Assembly (NCBI GenBank): GCA_032622095.1
Contig: CP136066.1
Span: 6,039,784-6,103,783 of the forward strand
Reading direction: 5' to 3'
Source of the DNA: Siphonodentalium dalli
Lineage: Eukaryota > Mollusca > Scaphopoda > Gadilida > Siphonodentaliidae
Length of the DNA: 64,000 nucleotides
Of the stretch, positions 51,401 to 57,105 are shown piece by piece. Position 1 is the stretch's first letter, and each line of letters starts with the position of its first letter. The position numbers were made by a program, and so were the translations under genes. The notes under the pieces are model-generated. The model was given only the letters and a program-made list of their open reading frames with translations, did no database searches and was not told the DNA's origin.

Positions 51401-53654
51401 TGCCATAGAACTGACTCCCCGGAACCCCTGCCTCCAACAGATGATAATCAGATAGGTCAAAACCCACTATAACCCTCTGTAGACGACTCCATAGAAAATC
51501 ATCACACATGACAATAATGTCCGTTCTATGTCGTATCCTTCCAGTTTGAGAAGTAAGTATCTGCAAACCTTATCAAAGGGTTTTTTTATATATCACAAAA
51601 TACACTGCAATTCATAAGTTCGCTGTGGGTGGCAGATAGTAAGACATCGTATTTAGCTAACAACTGATACTGATTGCTGTGTCCTGGAAGGAAGCCAGTC
51701 TGGTGTTCGCATGCAGATAATTATAGAACCTTTAAAACAACTTGTTCAAGACCATTGGATACACAACATAGAAGTGATACAGGCCTATAATTATTTGTAT
51801 CATGGTGAACTTCGTTTCTGAATATAAGAATTACATCAACTTTTCCATTTAGAATTAAGGGAATACCGAACTTGTTACAGAATAGTTAAATAGCATTTTA
51901 AGTGGTTTGCAAACTGAAGTTCGAGTTTCGTTCAGCATCATGTTGCTAATGCCACCACGGGCAATTCCATTGTTGGTCGGAAGATTTGTTAGGACTGACA
52001 GAACGTCGACATCGTCGGTTTTTATAGAATTAATACTATTTTTGTGCGAAATACAAAGGTAGACAGGATCCCTGGTTCATTGCAAAGTTTACTATTTGAC
52101 ACAAAGAACGAGTTTAGCGTTTCGGCTTTCTCTCGGTCACCAGTGATTATTCCAGGACTAGTGTCGGAGCTATTGTGTTTCAGGAATTGATGTGTCGGAA
52201 GAAAAATTATTCAGTAGTTGTTTTGTTACGCGCTATAATTTTTGGCTTAGTGTTTTGTGTTAAATTCATATCAAGTTTGATCATGATTGCACTTTTTGTG
52301 AACTTTTTTCATATTATCAGGTCAGGCGAAAGAGAGAGTAGACGGGCGCGAAGCGCCCAGGATGGTCGAAAAGATCGAGTGATCTTCTCCTTCACCCCAA
52401 AATCATCTTCAAAATCAGTGTCGCACTAATTCGGTATCATACATATATTTTGTCCAGGAGAATGATTAACCATGAGGGCATACGAGAACAAACTCAATTA
52501 GCATGCAATTAGTTGAAATGCTGTTATGAAGGAGCGATTGAGCCATCATGTTATTGTAATTTAGATAGACATATATTAGTAATATTATAATATTATTGAA
52601 TACGCTGGCGCAACAGAATGCACAACGAATTTTGTCTGAAGACTGTTCATTCGCTGCGATATTGGTAAGAGTGACATTTGGCTGTGCACTGGCATGCGCC
52701 GTATTCAATTCCCGACGCACATACAGGAAATATGAATATGTTATAGTTACATACCACTATAATAGTGGAATTCATGATGTGCCTGACCTTAGTATTAGTT
52801 GCTTTAGCGCTTTCCTATGTTGTCCAACTGACAGCAGGGTTTTTCTTGAGTGCTATCTTCCATAATCTGTCGCGTGTTCGTATTTGTTTACGAAGATTCG
52901 AGTCAAATCACGGTGTTTCCATTCGAATCGTTGCTAAGTTAATAAGAATACACAACTGTTCTATGTCGGCATTGGAGTAATTCCATACATTTCACTACCA
53001 GCTATTGATATATTGCAAAGTGCCTACTCTGAAATGTTGGATAGGGCCATCTTGTTGACGTTATTAATCCACCAGGTATCGATCCCAGGTGTTTAACAGG
53101 TGTTCGAGGCCTACATAGGTACTCTGAGTGCAATATCGCAAGTCGCCGTTTTAATTAGTCGCTATATTTATCTACGAAATACACAGGAGTGTCATACAAT
53201 TTATGGAAGAGACTCCAATACATACAGGTGATCACGAATAATGTAATCATTAGCACATAGAATCTATATAAAACTTGCTTGCAAGAGATAGACCATTTTA
53301 AGTACTGACATGTGTTCGTTGTTTTTCAAAACATGTTTGATGTTTCGCGAATGATGGGGCCCAATATATTTTTAAATGAAAATTGAAATGACAAGTTTGC
53401 GAAACAGCACTATAACATTGTTCTTATCTAACTTTCATGCAGACAACTTGTGGGTGGACGGAGAAAGAATTGGCATTTGGTCGCCATGGAAACACTGGGA
53501 TGGGAGCTCAGTTCCGTACACGGGAGCAGCGGTCCTTTCAAATCTGGAGAATGAGTTTTGCTGGCGACTAAACATGAATAAGGCATATAACCTGGAGGAC
53601 AGCTCATGTGTGCAGACATTCTACTACACGTGTCAACTCGAAAAAAATCTCTAA
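19860..53654 (+). CDS. Secreted PAN/Apple plus C-type lectin-domain protein (three exons, gene span)
   Basis: This gene is reconstructed by joining 19860-20148, 43601-43795 and 53443-53654. Lengths 289 + 195 + 212 give 696 nt, or 231 residues and a stop. Both introns are phase 1 with GT-AG borders, as is usual for shuffled extracellular modules. Residues 1-26 look like a signal peptide, about 30-96 form a PAN/Apple-like module, and 97-231 form a complete C-type lectin-like domain with four canonical cysteines. The protein should be secreted; PAN and lectin modules bind proteins or glycans, and innate recognition or mucus roles are common for the family. The usual EPN/QPD sugar-binding motif is absent, so calcium-dependent sugar binding is doubtful. 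Introns of 23.5 and 9.6 kb are full of repeats. An additional exon cannot be excluded without transcripts. Confidence 0.8.
20384..20700 (+). repeat. Dispersed repeat family 2, diverged copy
   Basis: The block ACGCGGCTA.ATGGTC followed by CACCTTGAA and TTTCCAA is shared with 23600-23770. It belongs to a family rich in TTCCAA/TTGGAA motifs. A further copy lies inverted at about 39260-39450. Confidence 0.55.
21112..21341. repeat. Two tandem copies of a 115-bp unit
   Basis: AAACAATA starts at 21112, 21227 and 21342, exactly 115 bp apart. The intervening text is nearly identical and includes ACCACACTAGTTTGTATTG and GCTGTTGGGCGAGAC. Overlapping ORFs at 21036-21387 owe their length to this duplication. 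Confidence 0.92.
21389..21441. repeat. (GA)26 microsatellite
   Basis: Uninterrupted GA dinucleotides. Confidence 0.98.
22181..22546 (+). mobile_element. piggyBac-like MITE, copy 2 (double palindrome)
   Basis: Element 22185-22542 is flanked by TTAA at 22181-22184 and 22543-22546. Termini are CCCTTTACCCAACAGAA and its inverted form. Palindromes lie at 22212-22278 and 22337-22403, each 67 bp. It is shorter than copy 1 because the AT-rich linker between the palindromes is contracted. It lies inside the possible 4-kb element. Confidence 0.93.
22547..23590. other. No gene seen
   Basis: AT-rich intronic DNA. A C13 homopolymer lies at 23282-23294. Confidence 0.5.
23591..24070 (+). repeat. Dispersed repeat family 2, copy 2
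   Basis: Shares ACGCGGCTAGATGGTC, CACCTTGAA and the TTCCAA-rich body with 20384-20700. The part AAAAGTAGAAAAATATGC...CCGAAAACAAT matches, in inverted orientation, the sequence at about 39290-39330. C-rich tracts occur at 23702-23712 and 24020-24030. Confidence 0.6.
24837..25229. other. No gene seen
   Basis: AT-rich intronic DNA without recognisable features. Confidence 0.5.
25230..25580 (+). repeat. Isolated copy of the 16.4-18.1 kb repeat family
   Basis: Carries the same leader (GCGAATGTATATATGTCTG, TTTTACGAGGAAGATAATGG) and one body unit (GAGTCTAATGGTGTGGTTTA, GGGGGCACCAAAA, TAGCGCCGATG). The order matches the larger field, so leader plus body is probably the mobile or ancestral unit. Confidence 0.75.
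25744..25890. repeat. 29-31 bp minisatellite, five copies
   Basis: Unit AAAGTCGGGCACATCAGCTA followed by GTCATTTAT, repeated five times with few substitutions. The second unit carries a 2-bp insertion. Confidence 0.95.
26290..27330. repeat. Three diverged tandem copies of about 340-360 bp
   Basis: Each unit contains a version of TCTATCAACGAAATC (about 26347, 26686, 27045), CTCCGTCCTGTCGAATTTTCCC, and TATTGCAGAGGTTG.CATATTCAGCC before a TATCATATGCGATG block. Short ORFs (26288-26497, 26439-26657, 26618-26833, 26903-27106) are incidental. Confidence 0.85.
27619..27825. repeat. Three tandem copies of a 67-bp unit
   Basis: TTGGCTGCGGACACACGTAC starts at 27619 and 27686, with a slightly diverged copy at 27753. 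The unit is the outer arm of the inverted-repeat element that follows, locally amplified. Confidence 0.92.
27751..28460. mobile_element. Inverted-repeat element family 3, copy A
   Basis: The left arm (GGACACATGTACCACAGTAG, GTGTGACAATTTATTATGG, CAGTTTGGTGACAATT) is repeated in inverted orientation at about 28370-28460. The interior (GAGTCGACTTGACCAATTAA, ACCAAGGTTGATCTCTACTC) matches copy B. No transposase is seen, so it is a non-autonomous element. Confidence 0.75.
28630..29300. mobile_element. Inverted-repeat element family 3, copy B
   Basis: Begins AATGGCTGCGGACACACGTA and ends with the inverted form ACGTGTGTCCGCAGCCATT. Arms are about 100 bp. The interior is a diverged copy of 27840-28350. 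Copies A and B lie head to tail about 170 bp apart. Confidence 0.8.
29387..29775 (-). mobile_element. piggyBac-like MITE, copy 3 (double palindrome)
   Basis: Element 29391-29771 is flanked by TTAA at 29387-29390 and 29772-29775 and lies in the opposite orientation to copies 1 and 2. Palindromes lie at 29529-29595 and 29678-29744. Its right flank begins immediately with reverse-transcriptase-coding sequence of a LINE relic, so it sits at or inside that older element. Confidence 0.93.
29776..31330 (+). mobile_element. LINE relic A (L1/Tx1-like reverse transcriptase, dead)
   Basis: Broken reading frames follow the RT order of an L1/Tx1-type LINE. NKAAPGSEGFSVSLFKLF lies at about 29779-29832. 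GFVLGRHIADTVRSIADI is at about 30042-30095. GSRHGEPVSPYVFILCVY at about 30291-30344 matches the RQGDPxSPYLFIL motif. At about 30407-30445 the catalytic YADD is replaced by YEVD in QYEVDTRLLLD. C-terminal blocks YRFYKCMWRNEPDRISRHQM (about 30802-30861) and GILFVNDFICENGTIISYGH (about 31172-31231) complete it. Many stops and frameshifts, so it is not functional. It is 5'-truncated or cut by the adjoining MITE. Confidence 0.85.
31331..31587. other. No gene seen
   Basis: Short tract between the LINE relic and the inverted terminus at 31588. Confidence 0.5.
31610..31965. repeat. Left subterminal repeats (GTGTTCA/GTGGTCA motifs)
   Basis: Two long diverged copies (about 31672-31770 and 31795-31890) share CAGCGTGTTCAAAAAC, AACACGGCGTGTACATGCC and GTGGTCATC. 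Shorter motif repeats follow to about 31965. Confidence 0.85.
31966..32309. other. No gene seen
   Basis: AT-rich DNA without recognisable features. Confidence 0.45.
32310..32820. repeat. Direct repeat pair with (ACAGACAAAC)-type tails
   Basis: CCCGGCCATAGCTAACAGAC followed by CAAACAAACAAACAGAAGTC occurs at about 32318-32363 and again at about 32740-32791. Such tails resemble 3' ends of RTE-like LINEs. A second small duplication, CACAACACGCTCATGTCTG, lies at about 32495-32550. Confidence 0.65.
32821..33224. other. No gene seen
   Basis: AT-rich DNA without recognisable features. Confidence 0.45.
33225..33500 (+). repeat. Dispersed repeat family 4, copy 1
   Basis: Shares AGTATAATGA.A.TATG.ATG.GATATTA, ACACT.TGTGTGA and CCTCTGTGTTGA blocks with 63005-63440. 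The centre differs in length and sequence, so these are old copies of a dispersed element. Confidence 0.65.
33501..34633. other. No gene seen
   Basis: AT-rich DNA. ORFs at 33689-33874 (minus) and 34422-34673 (plus) have no recognisable domain. Confidence 0.45.
34634..34969 (+). pseudogene. BED-type zinc finger fragment (hAT transposase-like)
   Basis: The ORF contains YTCDECNMVYKS followed by GTTTLLWNHLSKKHP. This matches a BED finger: C-x2-C, a GT-x-x-L helix start, and H-x4-H. In the frame just upstream (from 34774) SVIHVYFKDDKAA matches the N-terminal aromatic part of the same domain, so a single frameshift near 34800 has split it. BED fingers are the DNA-binding domain of hAT transposases and their domesticated relatives. 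No downstream catalytic region was found. It lies between the inverted termini at 31588 and 40923 and may be the remnant of their transposase. Confidence 0.65.
35239..35300. repeat. ATTCGATTCGAT simple repeat
   Basis: Two blocks of the form GATTCGATTCGATATTCGAT, about 37 bp apart, in low-complexity DNA. Confidence 0.85.
35322..35680. repeat. Two tandem copies of a 180-bp GC-rich unit
   Basis: GAGTAACATTTTCTA starts at 35322 and 35502. Both copies contain CTCGTGGGGTATGTCGCTAT, the doubled block CCCGGGCGGTCCCGGGCGGT, and TTTGAGGGGTTAATAACA. Identity is high. The second copy ends where LINE relic B begins. Confidence 0.92.
35686..38880 (+). mobile_element. LINE relic B (CR1/Jockey-like), 5'-truncated, nearly complete ORF2
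   Basis: Domains appear in order. The C-terminus of an AP endonuclease (PTRVTSTSSTLIDPILT, then LGVSDHLGVYATI) lies at 35690-35910. A linker spans 36016-36312. RT is in frame 0 from about 36350 (NYRPISLLPCVAKVFEKV, SGFLTGHSTTYQLLDLYHN, FCDISKAFERVWHRG), and GVPQG-stop-ILGP precedes MYADDT at 37224-37241. A C-terminal zinc-knuckle-like CSCG-x-RSEDAYHYFFMCPLY lies near 38175-38234. Stops occur at 37077-37079, 37155-37157 and 37788-37790, plus at least three frameshifts. The catalytic YADD is intact but the element is dead. A putative 3' UTR runs to an AATAAA at about 38866. Confidence 0.92.
38881..39259. other. No gene seen
   Basis: Unassigned DNA after LINE relic B. Confidence 0.45.
39260..39450 (-). 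repeat. Dispersed repeat family 2, inverted copy
   Basis: Reverse complement shares the AAAAGTAGGAAATTATGC...CAGAAAACAAT and TTCCAA-rich blocks with 23591-24070. Includes a G15 homopolymer at 39274-39288. Confidence 0.55.
39451..40779. other. No gene seen
   Basis: AT-rich DNA. Minus-strand ORFs at 39725-39916 and 40388-40678 have no known domain. Confidence 0.45.
40780..40923. repeat. Right subterminal repeats and inverted terminus
   Basis: GC-rich run of CCGTGTTCA, CCGTGGTCA and CGCGTGGTC motifs ending in the inverted terminus. Mirrors 31588-31965. Confidence 0.8.
40924..41483. other. No gene seen
   Basis: A stretch near 41030-41085 (GGGGAACGGAGGTCCATCC, ACTTGTCCTCCAACCCC) faintly resembles the LINE relic B 3' tail at 38795-38850. 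TAAGGGACGCTAGGCATATG at about 41338-41357 is a partner of the block at 42898. Confidence 0.4.
41484..42355. repeat. Degenerate ~140-bp minisatellite, about 6-7 copies
   Basis: Each unit contains GGTCAAATAAAG, GGTGG(C)CCC, CATTCTACATC, CACCCCGATCCAAAATGGTCG, GGGTTCAAATAGGGCACCC and ATGCCATATATC blocks. Starts lie near 41484, 41621, 41760, 41902, 42034, 42152 and 42322. The fifth unit is partly deleted. Confidence 0.9.
42356..43600. other. Intron DNA with a 20-bp palindrome
   Basis: AGCGTCCTTTAAAAGGACGC at about 42886-42905 is an almost perfect palindrome. It is followed by TAGGCATAT as at 41349. The remainder to exon 2 has no recognised gene. Confidence 0.5.
43601..43795 (+). CDS. Exon 2: N-terminal half of the C-type lectin domain
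   Basis: Acceptor TTTGTTTCACAG ends at 43600 and donor GTGAGT starts at 43796. The exon is 195 nt, symmetric phase 1-1. With the G carried from exon 1 it starts DFPVTIGYKVFG and contains QTEAKSKCEGIGAHLVVVEN. This matches the first alpha helix and strand of a C-type lectin domain, where a tryptophan is more usual before the E-A-K-x-x-C helix. The single cysteine here should pair with the last cysteine of exon 3. Confidence 0.85.
43796..45469 (+). other. Intron 2, first part
   Basis: No host exon recognised. An ORF at 43842-44138 just past the donor contains CLYNYNKWDDGCLSLHYKG and has no domain I recognise. The whole intron runs 43796-53442. Confidence 0.5.
45470..46880 (+). mobile_element. 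LINE relic C (CR1/Jockey-like), 3' half
   Basis: Frame 1 carries ALRWFRSYLNNISQKVLIG and then VPQG followed by two stops (about 45604-45621). After a frameshift, frame 0 has RYHMYADDTQIYIDF from 45690. A stop at 46062-46064 interrupts the frame, then the C-terminal region continues to 46586 with SVSIWNSLPVDMRKIDSVSS and FKTALKTHLF, the usual end of these ORF2 proteins. The catalytic YADD is intact. 5'-truncated inside the RT; an AT-rich 3' UTR follows. Confidence 0.9.
46985..48835. repeat. Three tandem copies of a ~620-bp unit
   Basis: TTGAGATACATAC occurs at about 47078, 47695 and 48323. Each unit also has ACCGGAAGT, CTCAATATCTCAAGC, AAAGAGCGTT, CAAAGGTCAAGGTCA and CTATGCAGGTAC in the same order. 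Divergence is moderate. The last copy ends in a C20 homopolymer at 48804-48823. Confidence 0.92.
48836..49337. other. No gene seen
   Basis: Intron DNA without recognised features. Confidence 0.45.
49338..49473. repeat. 34-bp tandem array of stem-loops, four units
   Basis: Units start at 49338, 49372, 49406 and 49440, exactly 34 bp apart. Units 1, 3 and 4 each form a 7-bp stem with a 4-nt loop: AGGCGCT-CTCG-AGCGCTT, AGGCGTC-GACA-GACGCTT and AAGCGTC-CAGT-GACGCTT, each followed by G/ATGGGGA. Two stem positions change on both sides together between units. Unit 2 has lost pairing. Confidence 0.85.
49474..49779. other. No gene seen
   Basis: Intron DNA without recognised features. Confidence 0.45.
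49780..51110 (+). mobile_element. LINE relic D (CR1/Jockey-like) reverse transcriptase
   Basis: A pre-RT segment (ENKDKAQCLNKYFCSISQVD) lies at 49927-49986. RT starts in frame 0 at about 50157 (FLFKKLLNYSYYPEEWKMAN, VPVHKKDDSK). It then shifts to frame 2 near 50275 and stays open to 51202 with FRDISKAFDKVWHMG, VGIPQGLILGPLMFF and RLFADDTSLYLTT. The FADD catalytic motif is intact. The family resemblance stops near 51100, where the element is truncated beside a hairpin. The NYRPISLL motif is destroyed by the frameshift. Confidence 0.9.
51124..51212. repeat. Imperfect hairpin at the junction of two LINE relics
   Basis: ATAATCTGCT at about 51126 pairs with AGCAGATTAT at about 51203. GAGTCGATAA at about 51151 pairs with TTATCGACTC at about 51176. 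The pairs are nested, giving a hairpin of about 90 bp. Confidence 0.75.
51213..52195 (-). mobile_element. LINE relic E, minus strand, reverse transcriptase
   Basis: Read on the minus strand from about 52190 downward: ITGDREKAETLNSFFVSNSK, KVDVILIFRNEVHHDTNNYRPVSLLCC (in parts), HQTGFLPGHSNQYQLLAKY, LWSRLQRVIVG, LLEAGVPGSQF, then IYVNDI and FAVDTCILLSGDN. The catalytic FADD has become FAVD, and stops and frameshifts are many. It converges tail to tail with LINE relic D. Confidence 0.85.
52196..53442. other. Intron 2, last part
   Basis: No host exon recognised. ORFs at 52175-52429, 52596-52865 and 52765-52980 lack known domains. The acceptor is CTAACTTTCATGCAG ending at 53442, with a branch-point-like CTAAC. 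Confidence 0.5.
53443..53654 (+). CDS. Exon 3: C-terminal half of the C-type lectin domain and stop
   Basis: Acceptor AG at 53441-53442. The carried G makes the first codon GAC, giving DNLWVDGERIGIW, then KHWDGSSVPYTG, NEFCWRLN, LEDSSC and FYYTCQ. These match the second-half landmarks of a C-type lectin domain: WIG-like strand, W-x-DG, inner cysteine pair and the final Y-x-C. The stop is at 53652-53654. The position where EPN or QPD normally sits reads differently, and WND is replaced by LED, so classical calcium-mediated sugar binding is unlikely. An AATAAA at 54356-54361 is a candidate polyadenylation signal. Confidence 0.88.
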
Positions 53655-53693
53655 AACATCACTATGATGAGAGAGGTAAAACAAAATTGAGAA

Positions 53694-53855
53694 ATTAGTC
53701 TCCAGGTGTGGGGGACATGTCTTAGTAATACATATTAGTCCCCGGGTATGGATGATATGTCTTAGTATAATACAGATTCGTATCCAGGTATGAGCGACAT
53801 GTCTTAGTAATACAGATTAGTCTCCAGGTATGGGCGACATTTCTTAGTAATAGAG
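53694..53855. repeat. Four tandem copies of a 40-bp unit (3' UTR or flank)
   Basis: Unit ATTAGTCTCCAGGTATGGGC followed by GACATGTCTTAGTAATACAG, 40 bp, with one 42-bp variant. It starts 40 bp after the stop codon of the lectin gene, so it may be in its 3' UTR. Confidence 0.93.
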
Positions 53856-54240
53856 ATTGTTAATGATATACACAAATTTATATTATTCGTGGCTATCATT
53901 GATTCTTTGTAATACAGATTGCTGATGTTATATATATACACAAAATTATAAATGTCTGTCAAATTATTAATTCTTAGAAATACAGATTCCTGATGTTATA
54001 CATATACACACAATTATAAATGTATGTCAAATTATTAATTCTTAGAAATACAGATTGCTAATATTATATATATACACACAATTATAAATGGCTGTCATGT
54101 TATTAACACTACCATGACAGGAGCATCCTGTAATTGTTAATGCTGCACCAGCGCATCTCCAATCACTAAAGGGTTAATACAGATTGCTAATGTCATACAT
54201 AGAAACACGCTTATAAATGTGTGTCATATTAAATATGCTG
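53856..54240. repeat. Five tandem copies of a ~68-bp unit
   Basis: Unit ATTGCTAATGTTATATATAT, ACACACAATTATAAATG, TGTCAAATTATTAATTC, TTAGAAATACAG. It shares its last 10-16 bases with the preceding 40-bp unit, so the two arrays probably grew from one another. Interrupted at 54107-54173 by a small TTAA-flanked insert. Confidence 0.9.
54103..54177. mobile_element. 67-bp TTAA-flanked insert in the tandem array
   Basis: The 67-bp segment 54107-54173 lies inside a repeat unit that otherwise continues on both sides, with TTAA at 54103-54106 and 54174-54177. The right end reads AAAGGG before TTAA, as in the piggyBac-like MITEs; the left end (CACTACC) does not match it. Probably a tiny or truncated TTAA element. 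Confidence 0.6.
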
Positions 54241-54355
54241 TCTATGGTCAGATCTATCGGATAGGGTGGGTGGTGAAACAATCAAGTTCGTTCATGTCTC
54301 AAAATTTAGCAGAGCTTATGTAAAATTACTATATTTTCTGATTTCTGATTAGTAT

Positions 54356-54361
54356 AATAAA
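54356..54361 (+). promoter_or_regulatory. Candidate polyadenylation signal of the lectin gene
   Basis: AATAAA about 700 nt after the stop codon. It is the first AATAAA found downstream on the plus strand; transcripts are needed to confirm use. Confidence 0.35.
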
Positions 54362-54469
54362 CATGTAGAGGCTATTGATATTTGTGACGTCATAAGGTAG
54401 ATATCATGGAAATTACACTACATAAAATAATGATATTCGTCTCCAAAAGCTTCGGTGTTGGTAATTATA

Positions 54470-54830
54470 CTCCCGCAGTGAGTTGTGGGGGTATACTGGA
54501 ATAAGCTTGTCCACCCGTCCGTCGTTCGTCCGTTTTCCCAGAATTTCTTGTTTAATTTGAATCGAATTTGCTACAGTGGTCAATCATAGGAACCTGTTCA
54601 TCAGTGATTTGGAGTTCGGTCCATACTTTTTTCAGAGTTACGACCATTTTTCAACTTTCAGATTGGAGGTTTTTCTGTCTTTTTCTGTCCTTTTCTGACT
54701 TTTACTCAGAATTGTCTTGTTCAAAGAACCGAATTTTCCACAGGAATAAATCATCATGTGAACCTGTGCACCTGTGAATTGGAGTTCGGTCGGACTCATA
54801 TTGGCCGAGTTATTCAAACTGTTTTTACTG
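54470..54830 (+). repeat. Dispersed-repeat-like sequence (GTGGGGGTATACTGG...CCGTCCGTC)
   Basis: The opening (TGTGGGGGTATACTGGAATA, CCGTCCGTCGTTCGTCCG) and two diverged internal copies (GAACCTGT.CA.CTGTGA.TTGGAGTTCGGTC near 54590 and 54762) look like a dispersed repeat I associate with molluscan genomes. That family assignment is from memory. Confidence 0.5.
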
Positions 54831-56417
54831 TGTAAATAAACTTGTCTAAAATTAATTGAGAACGCACGCGGAAATCTTGCAGAACCAATGAGGTTAATTT
54901 AGTTATATAGAAGTGTTTATGTGTGTGTTGCAGACAGGAGCGAAACGTATAATGTATGTTTATATAGTGTGCAGGATGGTGGCATGTTTATAACGTCGCT
55001 GCTCCACGGATGTCATCACCAATTCCAATAACCTGGTGATGATTACTATAAACGAAAACCAACGCGTCTATACAGTATTTACAGTTGACAGTAGACTAGG
55101 ATGGACACCAATATCATATATTGGGATGGTGCCTTTTGATCCCGTTGTGTCCCATCATTTTTCGGGAAGGGACATAATAACCTATTGTCGAGAAGGGGCA
55201 TCAATGGCTGAGAATCAATACCAGCCACCCATAGACATAATGGGATATAATGACTATATACAAGAAAAACCTCTGAAAATAAAGACATTCTGCCTAATAT
55301 GGCATTGATACTGGAAACATGTGGCAAGAATGTCGCCATAAGGTAAACAATTATAACTCGTAATTACCTAACTTGACACTTTACATTACATTTGCCAAGT
55401 GGAAATAAACTTCAACGAACTTCATTTACATCAGCGTTCAATCCTATCATATAGCGAACCGTTGCAATATGTCGATCCACTCGCGATGACATAGCCCATA
55501 ACTCTCAACTATTAGTTTGGTACGACTTTTCTACACTTCACTTCACCACCAGTGGATTACAATAATGGACGCTCTCATAATTATGGCAGGGGTATGCATC
55601 ATGGTTAGCTATTTGATGCTTTATTTATTATCAGGACATATTCCTCATATCCACTCACTTGTTAATTATTTCCTTGAAATAATTTATTTTGCTTTTATGA
55701 AAAGGCATGAGGAAAATCATTTCAGCTTGGGGAAAAATAAATATTTTAGCTGATTTTGACCTACGCAATCATACTCTGACCCACACCCCCCCCCCGCCCG
55801 CACCCCTCTCACCCGCACCCTCCCATCCGCACCCCTACCATCCGCCTACTTGTCCTAAACTTTTTCCCGCCTCATCTGATTAAGTGTGATATATTCGTAC
55901 CACTTGTCCGCAGTCTTTATTTTGTATCAGTTATATATGTCAACGTGGTTGTGCCTTTCAATATACCATGTCCTGGCTAGTATAGGACATGCTAAAATTA
56001 TATGTTCAACTGTGTCTGAATGCTGATGACATACTCTGTATTTTGAATACCTTTTATGATGAACACATATCTCCTGAAATGCATTCCATACTGTACGAGA
56101 TATGTGTTTTCTTATTGTTGAGTGTAATCCACTGGTTATCCCTTTCTATACTAAATGCATTATTGAGTTAAAATGGTATATTATTGATTTGCATGGATGT
56201 GCAGGTAAAATGAGCAGACGACAGGCAAATAAAAGTACGAAAGGAATCATATTTATTGAGGGAAATGTTTAGATAAGAAGTTGAACTGATCATGTGTTGA
56301 GCTTATTATCTAAGCATTTCATATGGGAAAACTACTCGTCAATGATACTTTAGTATAGAAAGGGTTAAACTTATTAACTGAACATTTCCTATGGGATAAC
56401 TACTCGTCAATATACCA
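54831..56417. other. No gene seen
   Basis: An ORF at 55036-55308 (90 codons) has no domain I recognise. A pyrimidine-rich tract lies at about 55785-55850. Short AT-rich direct repeats lie at about 56290-56410 (TGGGAAAACTACTCGTCAAT and a near copy). Confidence 0.45.
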
Positions 56418-56580
56418 ATAACTTTATTTTGTCGGGAGTTATGGTTTATTAACGGCCCTCCAGAAACGAGTGGTTCGTTAAAGGCCCGAGACGAAGTCGA
56501 GGGCCTTTAATGGCCCGAGGGCTGTTAATCATTTCTGGAGGGCCGTTAATAAACCATAACGCCCGACAAAATAAAGTTAT
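56418..56580. repeat. Large hairpin with 49-bp arms
   Basis: Left arm 56418-56466 and right arm 56532-56580 pair over 49 bp with one mismatch; the arms start ATAACTTTATTTTGTCGGG. The loop holds a second hairpin (TTAAAGGCCC...GGGCCTTTAA). Non-coding; probably a fold-back or miniature element. Confidence 0.93.
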
Positions 56581-57105
56581 TACTATTATTACCACTTTCT
56601 GAAATGAAACCCAACTAGAATATAGATGGGTGAGTAAGCAACAATATGTCAAATGAAATACATGTAATAACTCTTTTGTTCAAAACGATCATAATTCAAA
56701 CCATGTGTCGTCTGTTTGTTGTCAAACAAATTGTCACGTGACTAATTATATTATTTATCACGAAAATAGGGACATATCTAACGAAAATTCAGTCAGAAAT
56801 CTAATTTATTCCAATTTGTTAGGTAACACTTACTTGTTGTTGGTCTGTTATTACATCATTTACATCTACTACAGTAAAATTTCAGTTTTATTCGTAATCA
56901 TATACTATAAACTTGTTTTAACAGAAATTCCGAAATCCAAAATAAGGTTGCGTTCGATTGGATTTCTAGCAAACCGGATGCGGGCCGTTAATATCGTTAA
57001 CGGCCCGCATCCGGTTTGATGCCGGGCAACATATGGCTTTTTAACGTTCGGGTAAAATACTGTTAATCTACTAGAGAACGCCCTCTAAAGTGGTAATAAT
57101 GATGA
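56581..57105. mobile_element. Possible inverted-repeat element containing a perfect 21-bp hairpin
   Basis: Outer inverted termini ATTATTACCACTTT (about 56585-56598) and AAAGTGGTAATAAT (57087-57100). Near its right part, 56971-56991 and 56997-57017 form perfect 21-bp arms (AAACCGGATGCGGGCCGTTA) around a 5-nt loop. The GGCCGTTAA theme is shared with the adjacent hairpin at 56418-56580, so both probably belong to one composite element. Confidence 0.6.

Noticed and set aside
55036-55308. 90-codon ORF as a host gene or exon
   Set aside because: No recognised domain and no convincing splice or promoter context; left unassigned.
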